Of a stretch of DNA of 18,720 bases, positions 1 through 9,000 are shown in pieces; the first letter of the stretch is position 1, and each line of letters starts with the position of its first letter. The position numbers were made by a program, and so were the translations under genes. The DNA comes from an uncultured Clostridia bacterium (GTDB lineage: Bacteria; Bacillota; Clostridia; Christensenellales; Aristaeellaceae), in the NCBI GenBank assembly GCA_947600345.1, contig CANQGC010000022.1:1-18720 (forward strand). The letters run 5' to 3'. The notes beneath the pieces are model-generated. The model did not search any database. It saw nothing but the letters and a program-made list of their open reading frames with translations, and was not told where the DNA came from.

Positions 1-10
1 TAGCACTTTC

Positions 11-39
11 ATTATACCGGTTCGGATTCGCTTTGTCTC
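11..39 (-). promoter_or_regulatory. Putative sigma-A promoter reading out of the left edge
   Basis: Read on the minus strand there is a perfect -10 hexamer TATAAT (11-16) and, 17 bp upstream, GAGACA (34-39), which matches four of six bases of the TTGACA consensus. It lies beyond the nrdG terminator hairpin, so it would start a separate transcription unit left of the window. No start codon or ribosome binding site for that unit is inside the window. The -35 is weak and the region is AT-rich, so a chance match is possible. Confidence 0.45.
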
Positions 40-87
40 CTTTTTCCTTTCTTCACCCCTACTTTTATTGTAGAACCAACATACCAA

Positions 88-113
88 GGCAGACGCTCCA
101 TTGAGCGCCCGCC
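88..113 (-). terminator. Hairpin terminator after nrdG
   Basis: The minus-strand transcript can form an 11-bp stem (two pairs are G-U) closed by the tetraloop AAUG, starting about 10 nt after the nrdG stop codon. It is followed by a moderately U-enriched stretch. The two wobble pairs would be A-C mismatches in a plus-strand transcript, which fits a hairpin acting on minus-strand RNA. The U tract is imperfect, so termination efficiency is uncertain. Confidence 0.6.
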
Positions 114-123
114 CATCTTCTCT

Positions 124-642
124 CTAATCGTCAAACAGCACAACCTCGCCGCTCTCCAGCGACCTTCTCATGTTGATGATCCGCTGGTTGGACGACCCCC
201 GGAACTTCAGCGAAATGTCCTTCAACTCCTCCACGAACCTTCCGTCCACCAGAACGTCGATCAGGCGCAGCATCTCGTCCGTGGCCTCGCACCTCGGATG
301 GCCTTCGCTCCGCAGCTGCTCGATGGTGTAGCCGCTGTAGCACCAGACCGTCTTCTCCGGCCGCTCGACGCGCACCCTTCGCAGCAGCTTCACCAACTCC
401 CGTTGGTTCTCCGGCTCGAAGGGCTCGCCACCCAGCAGCGTCAGCCCGTCCACGTAGTAGGGCTCCAGCAGCGAGAGGATGTAGTCCTCCGTCTCCTCCG
501 TGTAGGGCTGTCCATAGCTGAAGTCCCAGGTCTCCGGCTGAAAGCAATTTGGGCAGTGATTCCGGCAGCCCGATACGAACAGGCTCACGCGCACACCCTC
601 GCCGTCGGCCACGTCCAGCCGCTTGATATTTCCATAATTCAT
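124..642 (-). CDS. nrdG: Anaerobic ribonucleotide reductase activating protein (radical SAM)
   Basis: NrdG, 172 residues, is the activase that reductively cleaves S-adenosylmethionine with a [4Fe-4S] cluster and installs the glycyl radical on NrdD. The cluster motif CxxxCxxC is at Cys26, Cys30 and Cys33. The SAM-binding GGEP motif is at 71-74, and the C-terminal region has the typical FRGSSNQRII segment near residues 147-156. Length is normal for the short NrdG family, which lacks the extra ferredoxin insert of larger glycyl-radical activases such as PflA relatives. The ATG at 640-642 begins MNYGNIKR, the usual NrdG start. The Shine-Dalgarno is weak (a GGTAGAG-like stretch), and the gene lies 53 nt downstream of nrdD, so it is probably co-transcribed with it. 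The stop is TAG at 124-126. Cytoplasmic. Family assignment is firm. Confidence 0.96.
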   Translation of the reverse strand: MNYGNIKRLDVADGEGVRVSLFVSGCRNHCPNCFQPETWDFSYGQPYTEETEDYILSLLEPYYVDGLTLLGGEPFEPENQRELVKLLRRVRVERPEKTVWCYSGYTIEQLRSEGHPRCEATDEMLRLIDVLVDGRFVEELKDISLKFRGSSNQRIINMRRSLESGEVVLFDD

Positions 643-695
643 CGCTTTACTCTACCACATATATATTTTATTTTAGAGGAAACTCTCCCCCGCGA

Positions 696-2855
696 TCACA
701 GGTGCAGCACGCGTTCCTTGATCTCCTGGGTGCGGCCCTGGTTCCAGAACTGCGTGCCGATGTAGCCGCAGGTGCGCCGCGCCACGTTCATCTTGCTCTG
801 GTCGCGGTTGCCGCACTTGGGGCAGGTCCAGACCAGCTTGCCGTCGTCGTCCTGAATCTCGATCTCGCCGTCGTAGCCGCACACCTGGCAGTAGTCGCTC
901 TTGGTATTCAGCTCGGCGTACATGATGTTGTCGTAGATGAACTTGATGACCTCGATCACCGCGCGCACGTTGTTCTGGAGGTTCGGCACCTCCACGTAGC
1001 TGATCGCGCCGCCAGTGGACAGCGCCTGGAACTGGGCCTCGAAGCGCAGCTTCTCGAAGGCGTCGATCTCCTCGGTCACGTGCACGTGGTAGCTGTTGGT
1101 GATGTAGGCCTTGTCCGTCACGCCCGGGATGATGCCGAAGCGCTTCTGCAGGCACTTGGCGAACTTGTAGGTGGTGGACTCCAGGGGCGTTCCGTAGATG
1201 CTGAACGCAATGTTCGTCTCCGCCTTCCAGCGGTTACAGGCATCGTTCATGTGCTTCATGATCTCCAGCGCGAACGGCGTGGCGGAGGGATCGGTGTGGG
1301 ACTTGCCCGTCATGTAGCGCACGCACTCGCACAGGCCCGCGTAGCCCAGCGAGATGGAGGAATAGCCGCCGTAGAGCAGCTTGTCGATCTTCTCGCCCTT
1401 GTCCAGCCTGGCGATCGCGCCGTCCTGCCACAGTATAGGCGCGGCGTCGGACAGCGTGCCCTTCAGGCGGTTGTGGCGGCACATCAGCGCCTTGTAGCAC
1501 AGCGCCAGCCGCTCGTCGAACACCTGCCAGAACTTCTCCATGTCGCCGCCGGAGGACAGCGCCACGTCCACCAGGTTGATCGTCACGACGCCCTGGTTGA
1601 AGCGGCCGTAGAACTTGTAGTTGCCGTGCTCATCCTTCCAGGGGTTGAGCGCGCTTCTGCAGCCCATCACCGGGAAGCAGTTGCCCTCCTTGAGCTCCTT
1701 CATCTTCTTCTCGGAGATGTAGTCCGGCACCATGCGCTTGGCGGTGCACTTGGCGGCGAGCTCGGTCAGGTACCAATACTCGCTGTCCTCGCGGATGTTG
1801 TCCTCCTCCAGCACGTAGATCAGCTTCGGGAACGCGGGCGTGACCCACACGCCCACCTCGTTCTGCACGCCCTGGTAGCGCTGCTCCAGCGTCTCCTCGA
1901 TGATCATCGCCAGGTCCTTCTTCTCGCGCTCCGACTTGGCCTCGTTCAGGTACATGAACACCGTCACGAACGGCGCCTGGCCGTTGGTGGTCATCAGCGT
2001 GAGCACCTGATACTGGATGGTCTGCACGCCCTTGCGGACCTCCTCGCGCAACCGCTTCTCGACGATGGCAGAGGTGGTGGCCTCGTCGGTGTGCGCGCCG
2101 GTCATGCGCAGCTCCTCCTCCACGTCCCTGCGGATCTTCTTGCGGGAGACCTCGACGAAGGGCGCCAGGTGGGCCAGGCTGATGCTCTGCCCGCCGTACT
2201 GGTTCGACGCCACCTGGGCGATGATCTGCGTGGCGATGTTGCAGGCGGTGGAGAAGCTGTGGGGCTTGATGATCATCGTGCCGGAGATCACGGTGCCGTT
2301 CTGCAGCATGTCCTCCAGGTTCACCAGGTCGCAGTTGTGCATGTGCTGGGCGTAGTAGTCCATGTCGTGGAAGTGGATGATGCCCTCCTCGTGGGCGCGC
2401 ACCACGTCGTCCGGCAGCAGCATGCGGCGGGAGATGTCCTTGGAGACCTCGCCGGCCATGTAGTCGCGCTGCACGGAGTTCACCGTGGGGTTCTTGTTGG
2501 AGTTCTCCTGCTTGACCTCCTCGTTGTTGCACTCGATGAGGGTCAGGATCTGGGTGTCCGTGGTGTTGGCCTGGCGCACCAGGTTGCGGGTGTAGCGATA
2601 GCGAATGTAGTGCTTCGCCACCTCAAAGGCGCCGCACTCCATGATGAAGGTTTCCACCATCTCCTGGATTTCCTCCACCGAGGGCGCGCGATGCAACGCC
2701 TGGCACTTCTGCTCCACGCCGCTGGCGATATCCAAAATCTGCGGCTGATTGAGCCGCTCCTCCTCCGGTACGGTGACGTTGGCCTTTTCGATGGCTGCGA
2801 TGATTTTGCTGATATCAAACACCATCTCGGAGCCGTTTCTCTTGATAATTTTCAT
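696..2855 (-). CDS. nrdD: Anaerobic (class III) ribonucleoside-triphosphate reductase
   Basis: NrdD, 719 residues, reduces ribonucleoside triphosphates to deoxy forms using a glycyl radical, and works only without oxygen. An N-terminal ATP-cone (about residues 3-92, starting MKIIKRNG) gives allosteric control of activity. The ten-stranded barrel follows, with candidate catalytic cysteines at Cys175 (HMHNCDLVN) and Cys393/Cys399 (GNCFPVMGC). A C-terminal zinc site is formed by Cys656, Cys659, Cys678 and Cys681. The radical glycine is most likely Gly697 in RRTCGYIG, close to the C terminus as in the family. The start ATG (2853-2855) has a GGGGGA ribosome binding site at 2865-2870, 9 nt upstream. 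It heads an operon with nrdG, and NrdR-type operators and promoters lie just upstream. No truncation or intein is seen. Very secure call. Confidence 0.98.
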   Translation of the reverse strand: MKIIKRNGSEMVFDISKIIAAIEKANVTVPEEERLNQPQILDIASGVEQKCQALHRAPSVEEIQEMVETFIMECGAFEVAKHYIRYRYTRNLVRQANTTDTQILTLIECNNEEVKQENSNKNPTVNSVQRDYMAGEVSKDISRRMLLPDDVVRAHEEGIIHFHDMDYYAQHMHNCDLVNLEDMLQNGTVISGTMIIKPHSFSTACNIATQIIAQVASNQYGGQSISLAHLAPFVEVSRKKIRRDVEEELRMTGAHTDEATTSAIVEKRLREEVRKGVQTIQYQVLTLMTTNGQAPFVTVFMYLNEAKSEREKKDLAMIIEETLEQRYQGVQNEVGVWVTPAFPKLIYVLEEDNIREDSEYWYLTELAAKCTAKRMVPDYISEKKMKELKEGNCFPVMGCRSALNPWKDEHGNYKFYGRFNQGVVTINLVDVALSSGGDMEKFWQVFDERLALCYKALMCRHNRLKGTLSDAAPILWQDGAIARLDKGEKIDKLLYGGYSSISLGYAGLCECVRYMTGKSHTDPSATPFALEIMKHMNDACNRWKAETNIAFSIYGTPLESTTYKFAKCLQKRFGIIPGVTDKAYITNSYHVHVTEEIDAFEKLRFEAQFQALSTGGAISYVEVPNLQNNVRAVIEVIKFIYDNIMYAELNTKSDYCQVCGYDGEIEIQDDDGKLVWTCPKCGNRDQSKMNVARRTCGYIGTQFWNQGRTQEIKERVLHL

Positions 2856-2891
2856 TCTCTCGTGTCCCCCAAATTCATTTGGCTACCGATG

Positions 2892-2920
2892 ATTGTATCA
2901 CAGACTGCATCCAAAATCAA
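2892..2920 (-). promoter_or_regulatory. nrdDG promoter P1 (extended -10)
   Basis: Minus-strand reading gives TTGATT (2915-2920), a 17-bp spacer and TACAAT (2892-2897), with a TGA extension directly before the -10. This is the best sigma-A match upstream of nrdD and would start transcription near 2885, leaving a 5' leader of about 30 nt with the ribosome binding site. The NrdR-type boxes lie just upstream of its -35. Confidence 0.65.
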
Positions 2921-2928
2921 GTCCCCAA

Positions 2929-2944
2929 ATCCCATATATAGTAT
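2929..2944. promoter_or_regulatory. NrdR box 1 (proximal)
   Basis: ATCCCATATATAGTAT matches 12 of 16 positions of the known NrdR operator acaCwAtATaTwGtgt, including nearly the whole ATATAT core and the G on the right side. NrdR is the ATP-cone/zinc-finger repressor of ribonucleotide reductase genes in most bacteria. The gene next to the site is nrdD, the expected target. nrdR itself is not in the window. Confidence 0.65.
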
Positions 2945-2967
2945 GAAATTATTGTGGCTAACCACAA
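2938..2967 (-). promoter_or_regulatory. Possible alternative nrdDG promoter P2 overlapping the NrdR boxes
   Basis: Minus-strand TTGTGG (2962-2967), an 18-bp spacer and TACTAT (2938-2943) form a weaker promoter. Its -35 lies in NrdR box 2 and its -10 in NrdR box 1, the layout expected for direct repression. It competes with P1 as the true start; both may be used. Confidence 0.35.
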
Positions 2968-2968
2968 T
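2951..2968. repeat. Perfect inverted repeat between and overlapping the NrdR boxes
   Basis: ATTGTGG-CTAA-CCACAAT is a perfect 7-bp inverted repeat with a 4-nt centre. Its right arm overlaps the distal NrdR-type box. It has no T tract and lies upstream of the nrdD promoters, so an operator half-site pair for a dimeric regulator is more likely than a terminator. The regulator is not known. Confidence 0.5.
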
Positions 2969-2977
2969 ATGTAGGAT
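2962..2977. promoter_or_regulatory. NrdR box 2 (distal)
   Basis: CCACAATATGTAGGAT matches 12 of 16 positions of the NrdR operator consensus, with CAATATGTAG in the core. Its start is 33 bp from that of box 1, about three helical turns. This same-face spacing of two boxes is characteristic of NrdR-regulated nrd promoters, which raises confidence in both sites. Confidence 0.65.
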
Positions 2978-3049
2978 TTGTGACATTTAATTTGCAAGAA
3001 TTTAGGAATGGTATTGGAATTGCAAAAGGAACTTTGCACAGACGAAACA

Positions 3050-3077
3050 GCGGGAGCGGCAACCTCGCCGCTCCCGC
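3050..3077 (-). terminator. Rho-independent terminator of the giant Ig/caspase gene
   Basis: A perfect 11-bp GC-rich stem (GCGGGAGCGGC with GCCGCTCCCGC) encloses a 6-nt loop, beginning 17 nt after the stop codon at 3095-3097. The minus-strand transcript continues with UGUUUCGU. It isolates the giant gene from the nrdDG promoter region. Confidence 0.8.
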
Positions 3078-3094
3078 GCTCCGTCTCCCCGCCG

Positions 3095-6000
3095 TCAGGA
3101 CGGGAGGCCGAAGAATGCGAGATCCTTCATGGCGCTGGGAATGTAGGACTGCGGATCCTGGCCCTTGCCGCCCGCCTTCTTCGTCTCCGTCAGCCATTCA
3201 TAGGCCAGGGCGGCGGAGGTCAGGTGCGGCGCCTTGAAGCCGTATTTCGAATCCGCGTTGAAGTAGGTGCCCCAGCAGTACTTGCTCACCATGTTGATGG
3301 TCATCTGTCGGGTGTGATCGTATATCTCCTGGATGGAGATCATGCCGTCGCCGTTGGCGTCGGCGTTGCCGGCGTTGTTCCAATCGTCGCCAGAGCCCCG
3401 GTTGGTCTGGTAGCCCAGGCCGATGTGGAAGGCGCGAGTGAAGAACTCGTAGGTTTCGACATCCTTATAGCTGCCCACGTAGAAGCTCGCGGGCTTATCG
3501 GCCACCTGGGCGGTGATCACAGCGATGTTTCCGGTATCGTAGAGGCCCACGCCCCTCTGGTGGCTGATGAAGGCGCCGGAATTGCAGCTGTCGAGCACCA
3601 GTATGACCCTGCCCTGGATATAGGTTTGGATCCAGTTCATCAGCTCGGTGTCGGTCACGTAGGTGGACGCCTTGCTCGTCGTGTACTCCCCCAGGCTGAA
3701 GCAGTACTCGCCCGCGTGGCTGCCCGAGCCCATGTGGCCGTGCGCCACGATGTAGAGCACGGAGATGTCGTTCTCCTTCGTATCCGCGAAGAACGTCTTA
3801 ATGGCGCTCTTGATATCGCTCTCGTAGGGATCGCGCAGCACCTTGGTATCGTAGGTCTTGCCGTTGATGTCCGAGCGCTTCAGCGCCTTCTCCATATTCT
3901 GCACATTCATGCCGGTGAAGGGCAGGTTGCCGTTGCGCTGGTCGTACTCGGAGATCAGGAGCGCGCGGTACACCGTCGCCTCGGTAACGGTAACCTCCAC
4001 GACCACGGGCGCGCTGCCGAAGCTCTCGACGGTCACGGTCGTGGTGCCGCAGATCTCCTTGGTGTGGATGCGGTCCGTCGTCGCGTCGAAGTCCAGAATC
4101 GAAGGATCGTCGATGGTCACCGAGAACGTACCCAGCAGCACGCAGTATTCATCGTACTTCGGCGCGGGGAGCCGCTCGATGCGGATCGTGTGGTTGCCCG
4201 GATCCACGCCCTCGATGCCGACCTCCAGCTGCTGCTTGGAGCGCACGGGGTCCTTCAGCTCCGGACCATACCAGAGCTTCGGCGCAACGGGATCAATGAT
4301 CTGAATCTGCACGGAGTCCATCACCTCGCCGCCCGCCGTGAGCTGCAGCGTCGCGGTGCCCTTCTCGAGCGCGGTGACGCTCCTTCCGTCGGGCTGCATC
4401 TGCGCAAGCGCCGCGCTCTGCGGGGCGACCTCCACGCGGAAGTCGTTCAGATTGTACGCTTCGGTCGTCAGGCCGTACTCGAGGCTGGCGGTATCGCCCA
4501 CGATCATGTAGAGATCGAGGCTGGAATCCCAGCCGAAGCCGGACTTGGCGTTTGCCTTGTCCACTTCGATCTCGCAGACGGCCTGCAGCTTTCCGTCGTG
4601 GGTGGCAAAGGTGACGCTGGCGCTGCCCTTGGTCACGGCGGTCAGCGTATAGCTGGCGGGCCTTCCGCTCTGCTGATCCGCGGCCGCACTCTCCTCGACG
4701 CGCACGACGCCGGGATAGCTGCTGTTCGCGCGGGTGTATGTGTTGACCTTCGCGAGCTCGATGCCCTTCCGGCTCAGCTCCGGAGTGATTTCCAGCGTAT
4801 CGCCGGAATTCATGTACAGCTTGCGCACCGGCAGCCGGATGTCGTCCGGATCGTAGAGCACGCTGACCGAAAGCTCTCCGCTCCAGCCGTACTGGCCGGT
4901 GACGGTGATCTTCGTCTCGCCGCCGCTCACGGCCGTGATATTGCCCTCGGAGTCCACGGTGACGACCTTGCTGTCCCCGGAGGCGTAGAGCAGGCGCATG
5001 CCGGAGTTCGACGGCGTATAGCCGATGTCGATCTTCTCCTTATCGCCCTCCTGCATCTGCAGCGACTGGGCGCGAAGCTCCGGATTCTCGCACAGCTCGC
5101 CCACCTGGATGGTGCACTCCGCGAGCATGCTTCCGGCCTCCGCGTAAATCTTCGCCGTTCCGCTGGGGGCCTTGCCGTCCGCCCCGCAGGCGACGGTGAC
5201 CAGTCCATTGGCGTCGACCCGGGCGAGCTCGGGCTTGCTGGAGCTGAAGGTCAATCCGCCGTAGTTGACGTTCGTGCCGCTCACCTGGGCCGTCAGCGCG
5301 ATGCTGTCCGTGGCGTGGGCGGCGTTTACGTACATCGGGATCGTCGCGCCGTTGACCTTGCGGCCCTCGAAGTAAATCTCCACATCGCCCGGCGTCTCGT
5401 CATAGACGCGCACCTTCAGGTCGATGTACACGCGGTCATTGTTGTACACCGAAACCCGGACGCCGATGTCACTGTTCTTCTCCGGCAGCGCCTTGATGCC
5501 CTTCATCGAGTCGCCCTCGATGCTCAGATAGCTCTTGTCGGAGTTCGAAACGAGCGCGTATTTGTAGTTGGCGGTCACCACGCTGCCGCTGGCGCTGTAC
5601 GCCACAGGCTGCGGGATCCTGACCAAATCGTCCTTGGCGATCCGCAGCACGTCGGGCAGGCCCATGCCCTCGTACGAGAGCCGCGCGGGTGCGGGCAGCA
5701 CCCGCACCGTGGCGGTGCCCTGGACCGAATAGTCCGTGCCGGGGTTGGCGGTGATGGTGATCGTCGCCTCGCCCTCCCGCACGCCGGTGACCTCGCCGGT
5801 CACGGAGTCGATGGTCGCGGTTTCGGGATTCTCGGAGCGATAGCTGAACCGCTGCGCCTTCTGGCCCGCCGGGAAGGGGCCCGGGGCGGTCGCGATCGTC
5901 ATGCCCTCGGAGACCTCGTAGCTCTCCTGGGCGAAGCGCACCTCGGCCGGATGCGGCAGCACGCGAATCGTGGCGTAGGCCACATGGCCGCTGCTCGTGG

Positions 6001-9000
6001 TGGCGGTGATGGTCACGCTCTCGGCCACGCCGTTTTGGTGGAGCGTGCCGGTCTCGAAGAAGCCGCCCTCGCCCATCCTCAACAGGCTGGGATCGCTGCT
6101 GACATAGCTGAGCACCTGGCTGCTGCTGTTGGCGGGCGTGAACTTCACGCTGACCCTGCCGCTGGAATTCTCGCCGACCTCCCGCTCGTCGGGGACGAGC
6201 TCCACGCTGTCCGGCTTGGTCACGACGTTGACCGTCAGCAGGCAGGTCTTGCTGTTCTGTGTGGTCACCTTGATGTACGCGGTGCCCTCCTGATTCGCGG
6301 TGATCAGGCCGCTGTTCTTATCGACGCTCAGCACCTTCGTCGCGGCCGTCTGGTTGCTCTTGGCGCTGGCGGCGAAGGTGAAGCTCGCGCTGCTCGCCTC
6401 GGGCGAGAGCACCAATATGCCGCTCTCCTCGCCGGTCACCAGGTTCTTCCGATACTCGCTGATCTGATACTTCTCGCCCACGCCCATCAGCAGCGTATAG
6501 CTGCTCGCCATGGGATTCTCCGCGGTATGGAAGTAGACCGCGGTCGGGCCGCTCACGATCTCCACCGTTCCGGTGGCGGTCGCGCCGGGATTGCTGACGG
6601 AGGTGGCGGTGACGCTGTAGCTGCCCTTCGCGCTTTTGCTCACGCTCAGCGCGCCCGTGGTGGCGTTGACGGTCAGTCCGGAGCCGCCCAGGCTCGCCGC
6701 GCTGTAGGTAAAGCCGCTCATGGCGTCGACCGTGCACTTGGCCGCGAGGGTCACGCCCTTCTCGCCCTGTCCGACGCGGATGATCCACCTGCCATTCTCG
6801 CGGACCGCCGCGGGCATGTTCTCATAATCAAATTCCACTTCCCCGCTCTTCGGCGCGGGCAGAAGGGTGACGCTGCATGTATCCGAAAGGCCCGTGCTGG
6901 GCAGGCGCACGATGAGCGTGGCGCTGGTCTTCTCCGTCACCGTTCCGGCCGACAGCGTGATCTTGCCGTTAGCGGCGTTGACGCTCGCGTCCAGCCTGCC
7001 GCTTCCACCGGCCACTTCCACCTCCATGAAGCCGAAGGCGCTGCCGTCGCCGCTGGCGGCGGTGAAGCTCGGCGTGATCGTGGTCTCCATTCCGGAGCCC
7101 AACGTCAGCGTCGGGGGAATCTGCACGCTGCCGGCCTTCTTCGCGACCGTCACCGTCAGATCCCTGTAGACGCTCGAATTCTGCGTGGACACGCGCACCT
7201 TTGCGCTGCCCGTGCCCTTCGCGGTGATCAGGCCGGTGGAGCTGACCGAGGCGACCTTGGTGTCGCTGGACTTGAAGCTGTAGCTCGCCGCATAGCCGTC
7301 GGCCATGTGGATCACGCCTTCGCCGTCCTCGCCATCCTCGGTGATCTGGAAGCTCTCGCCCACGCCCAGCTTGATGGCGCTCGGGCTCAGCGTAAGGTTC
7401 GCCTTCTTCGCGGGCTTCTTCAAAATCTCCACGGAGACCGCGGCCTCGATCTCGTCCTCGTGGTTCGCTTCGTAGGCGATCACCTCGACGGGCTCGTCGT
7501 CCGTGGTCTTCTTTACGCTCAGCGCGCCGGTGGTCTTGTTCACGGAGAGCTTGCCCTTGGGGCTGTCCTCCGAGATCTTGAACAGGAACTTGCCGCTGGT
7601 GCCCTCCTCCGGCTCGGCGATGAGCTTGAGGTTCTTCTCGCCCACGCCCAGCGTCAGGTCGCCGGCGTCGGAGAGATCGATCGTCTCCCCGCCGCGCTGG
7701 AGGAACAGCTGGATTTCGGAGGTCACGGGCAGCACCGCCACGCGGCAATAGGCGACGAGCCCATTCGCCGTGCGCGCGGTGATGATGGTCTCGCCCGCAC
7801 CGGCGGCCGTGACCTTTCCGCTCGCGGCGTCGACGCTGGCCACCTCCTCATCCTCGCTGGAGAAGCTGTAGCTGTCGAAGGTCTTGCCGGGGAAGACCAC
7901 CTTCAGCGTGCTCTCCATGCCCTCGCTCAGCTCCAGGTTGGTGTTGTTCAGCGAAATGCTGGTGGGCCGGTCGAGCACCTGCACGGTCAGCGTCGCCTTG
8001 CGGTTGCTCTGGGTGGAGATGGTGATCTTCGCGGTGCCCGTGGCCTTCGCGGTGATCAGGCCCTCCGCGCTCACCGACGCCACGGAGCTCTTGCTCGACT
8101 TATAGCTGAAGGTCGTATTGTCGCGCGCCTCCTCGGGGCTGAGCTTGATGATGCCGGGGGTCTCCTCGTCCTCATCATCGAGGGCGTAGCTCTCCTCCTC
8201 GTCCTCCTCCTCGGGAATGTAGTCGCGCAGCTGGTAGGTATTGCCCACGGACAGCTTGATGGTCTTGGTGGTCAGGCTGACGCTGGTCTTCTTCACGACC
8301 TCCACGTCCACATCCGCGTAGAGCGTCTCGTACTCCTTCACGTAGGCGCGCACGCGGATCGGGCCGTTCTCGCCGGTGACGCGCTTGGCGGTCAGGGCGC
8401 CGGTGGTCTGGTTTACGGTGACGAAGCGCTTGTCGTCCTCGTCGACCAGCCTGTATTCGATGGTGCCCGCGGGCTCGCTGCCGCCGGCGGGAACGATCTC
8501 GGCGGAGACCTTCATGTTCTTCTCGCCCTTGCCCATGACGATCGTGTCGAGCGCAGCCTCCACGCACAGCGGCCGCTCCACCACGCGCACGTGCGTGGTA
8601 TCGGAATTTCCGGTCGCCGGGTCGGTGGCGGTGATCGTGGTTTCGCCGATGGAGAGCGCCCTTACGCTTCCGAGGGCGTCCACGGTGGCGACCTCCTCGT
8701 TCGAGGAGCTCAGCGCCAGCGTGCCCGAGGAGGGCGTCAGCTCGCCGGTCATGCCCAGGCCCAGCACCAGCGCGGCGGGGCTCAGCGAAACGCTGTCCGC
8801 CTTCTTGGCGACCTTAACCGTCAAATCCTTGTAGTTCTTGGAGTCCGACTTGTCGGTGATGCGAATCTTCGCGGTGCCCGCCTTCTTGGCGGTGATCAGG
8901 CCGTACTCGCTCACCGTCGCCACGGCCTTCTTGCTCGTCTTGAACTTATAGCTGCCCGTGGCGTTGTCCCTGTCGAGCTGGATGATGCCGTCCGGCCCGT

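Noticed and set aside
643..695. Short hairpin AGAG-TTTC-CTCT between nrdD and nrdG
   Set aside because: A 4-bp stem is too weak to terminate or regulate, and the gap is best read as a normal intra-operon spacer.
421..2720. Recurring cysteine near the last strand of several Ig-like domains (Cys492, 766, 1043, 1839, 2129, 2716)
   Set aside because: Cysteine at this place is frequent in ordinary BIG2 domains, and most copies lack a partner, so no special disulfide network can be claimed.
2951..2968. Inverted repeat as a terminator of the giant gene
   Set aside because: It lacks a T tract, has only 7 bp, and a much better hairpin terminator lies at 3050-3077 right after the stop codon.
702..2990. 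A 762-codon open frame on the plus strand
   Set aside because: Codon-phase shadow of nrdD, with the same cause; the nrdD motifs and cysteines are unmistakable on the minus strand.
3326..3361. Dockerin domain at the end of the giant protein
   Set aside because: Only one EF-hand-type loop is present, and it is within the peptidase domain; dockerins have two such repeats.
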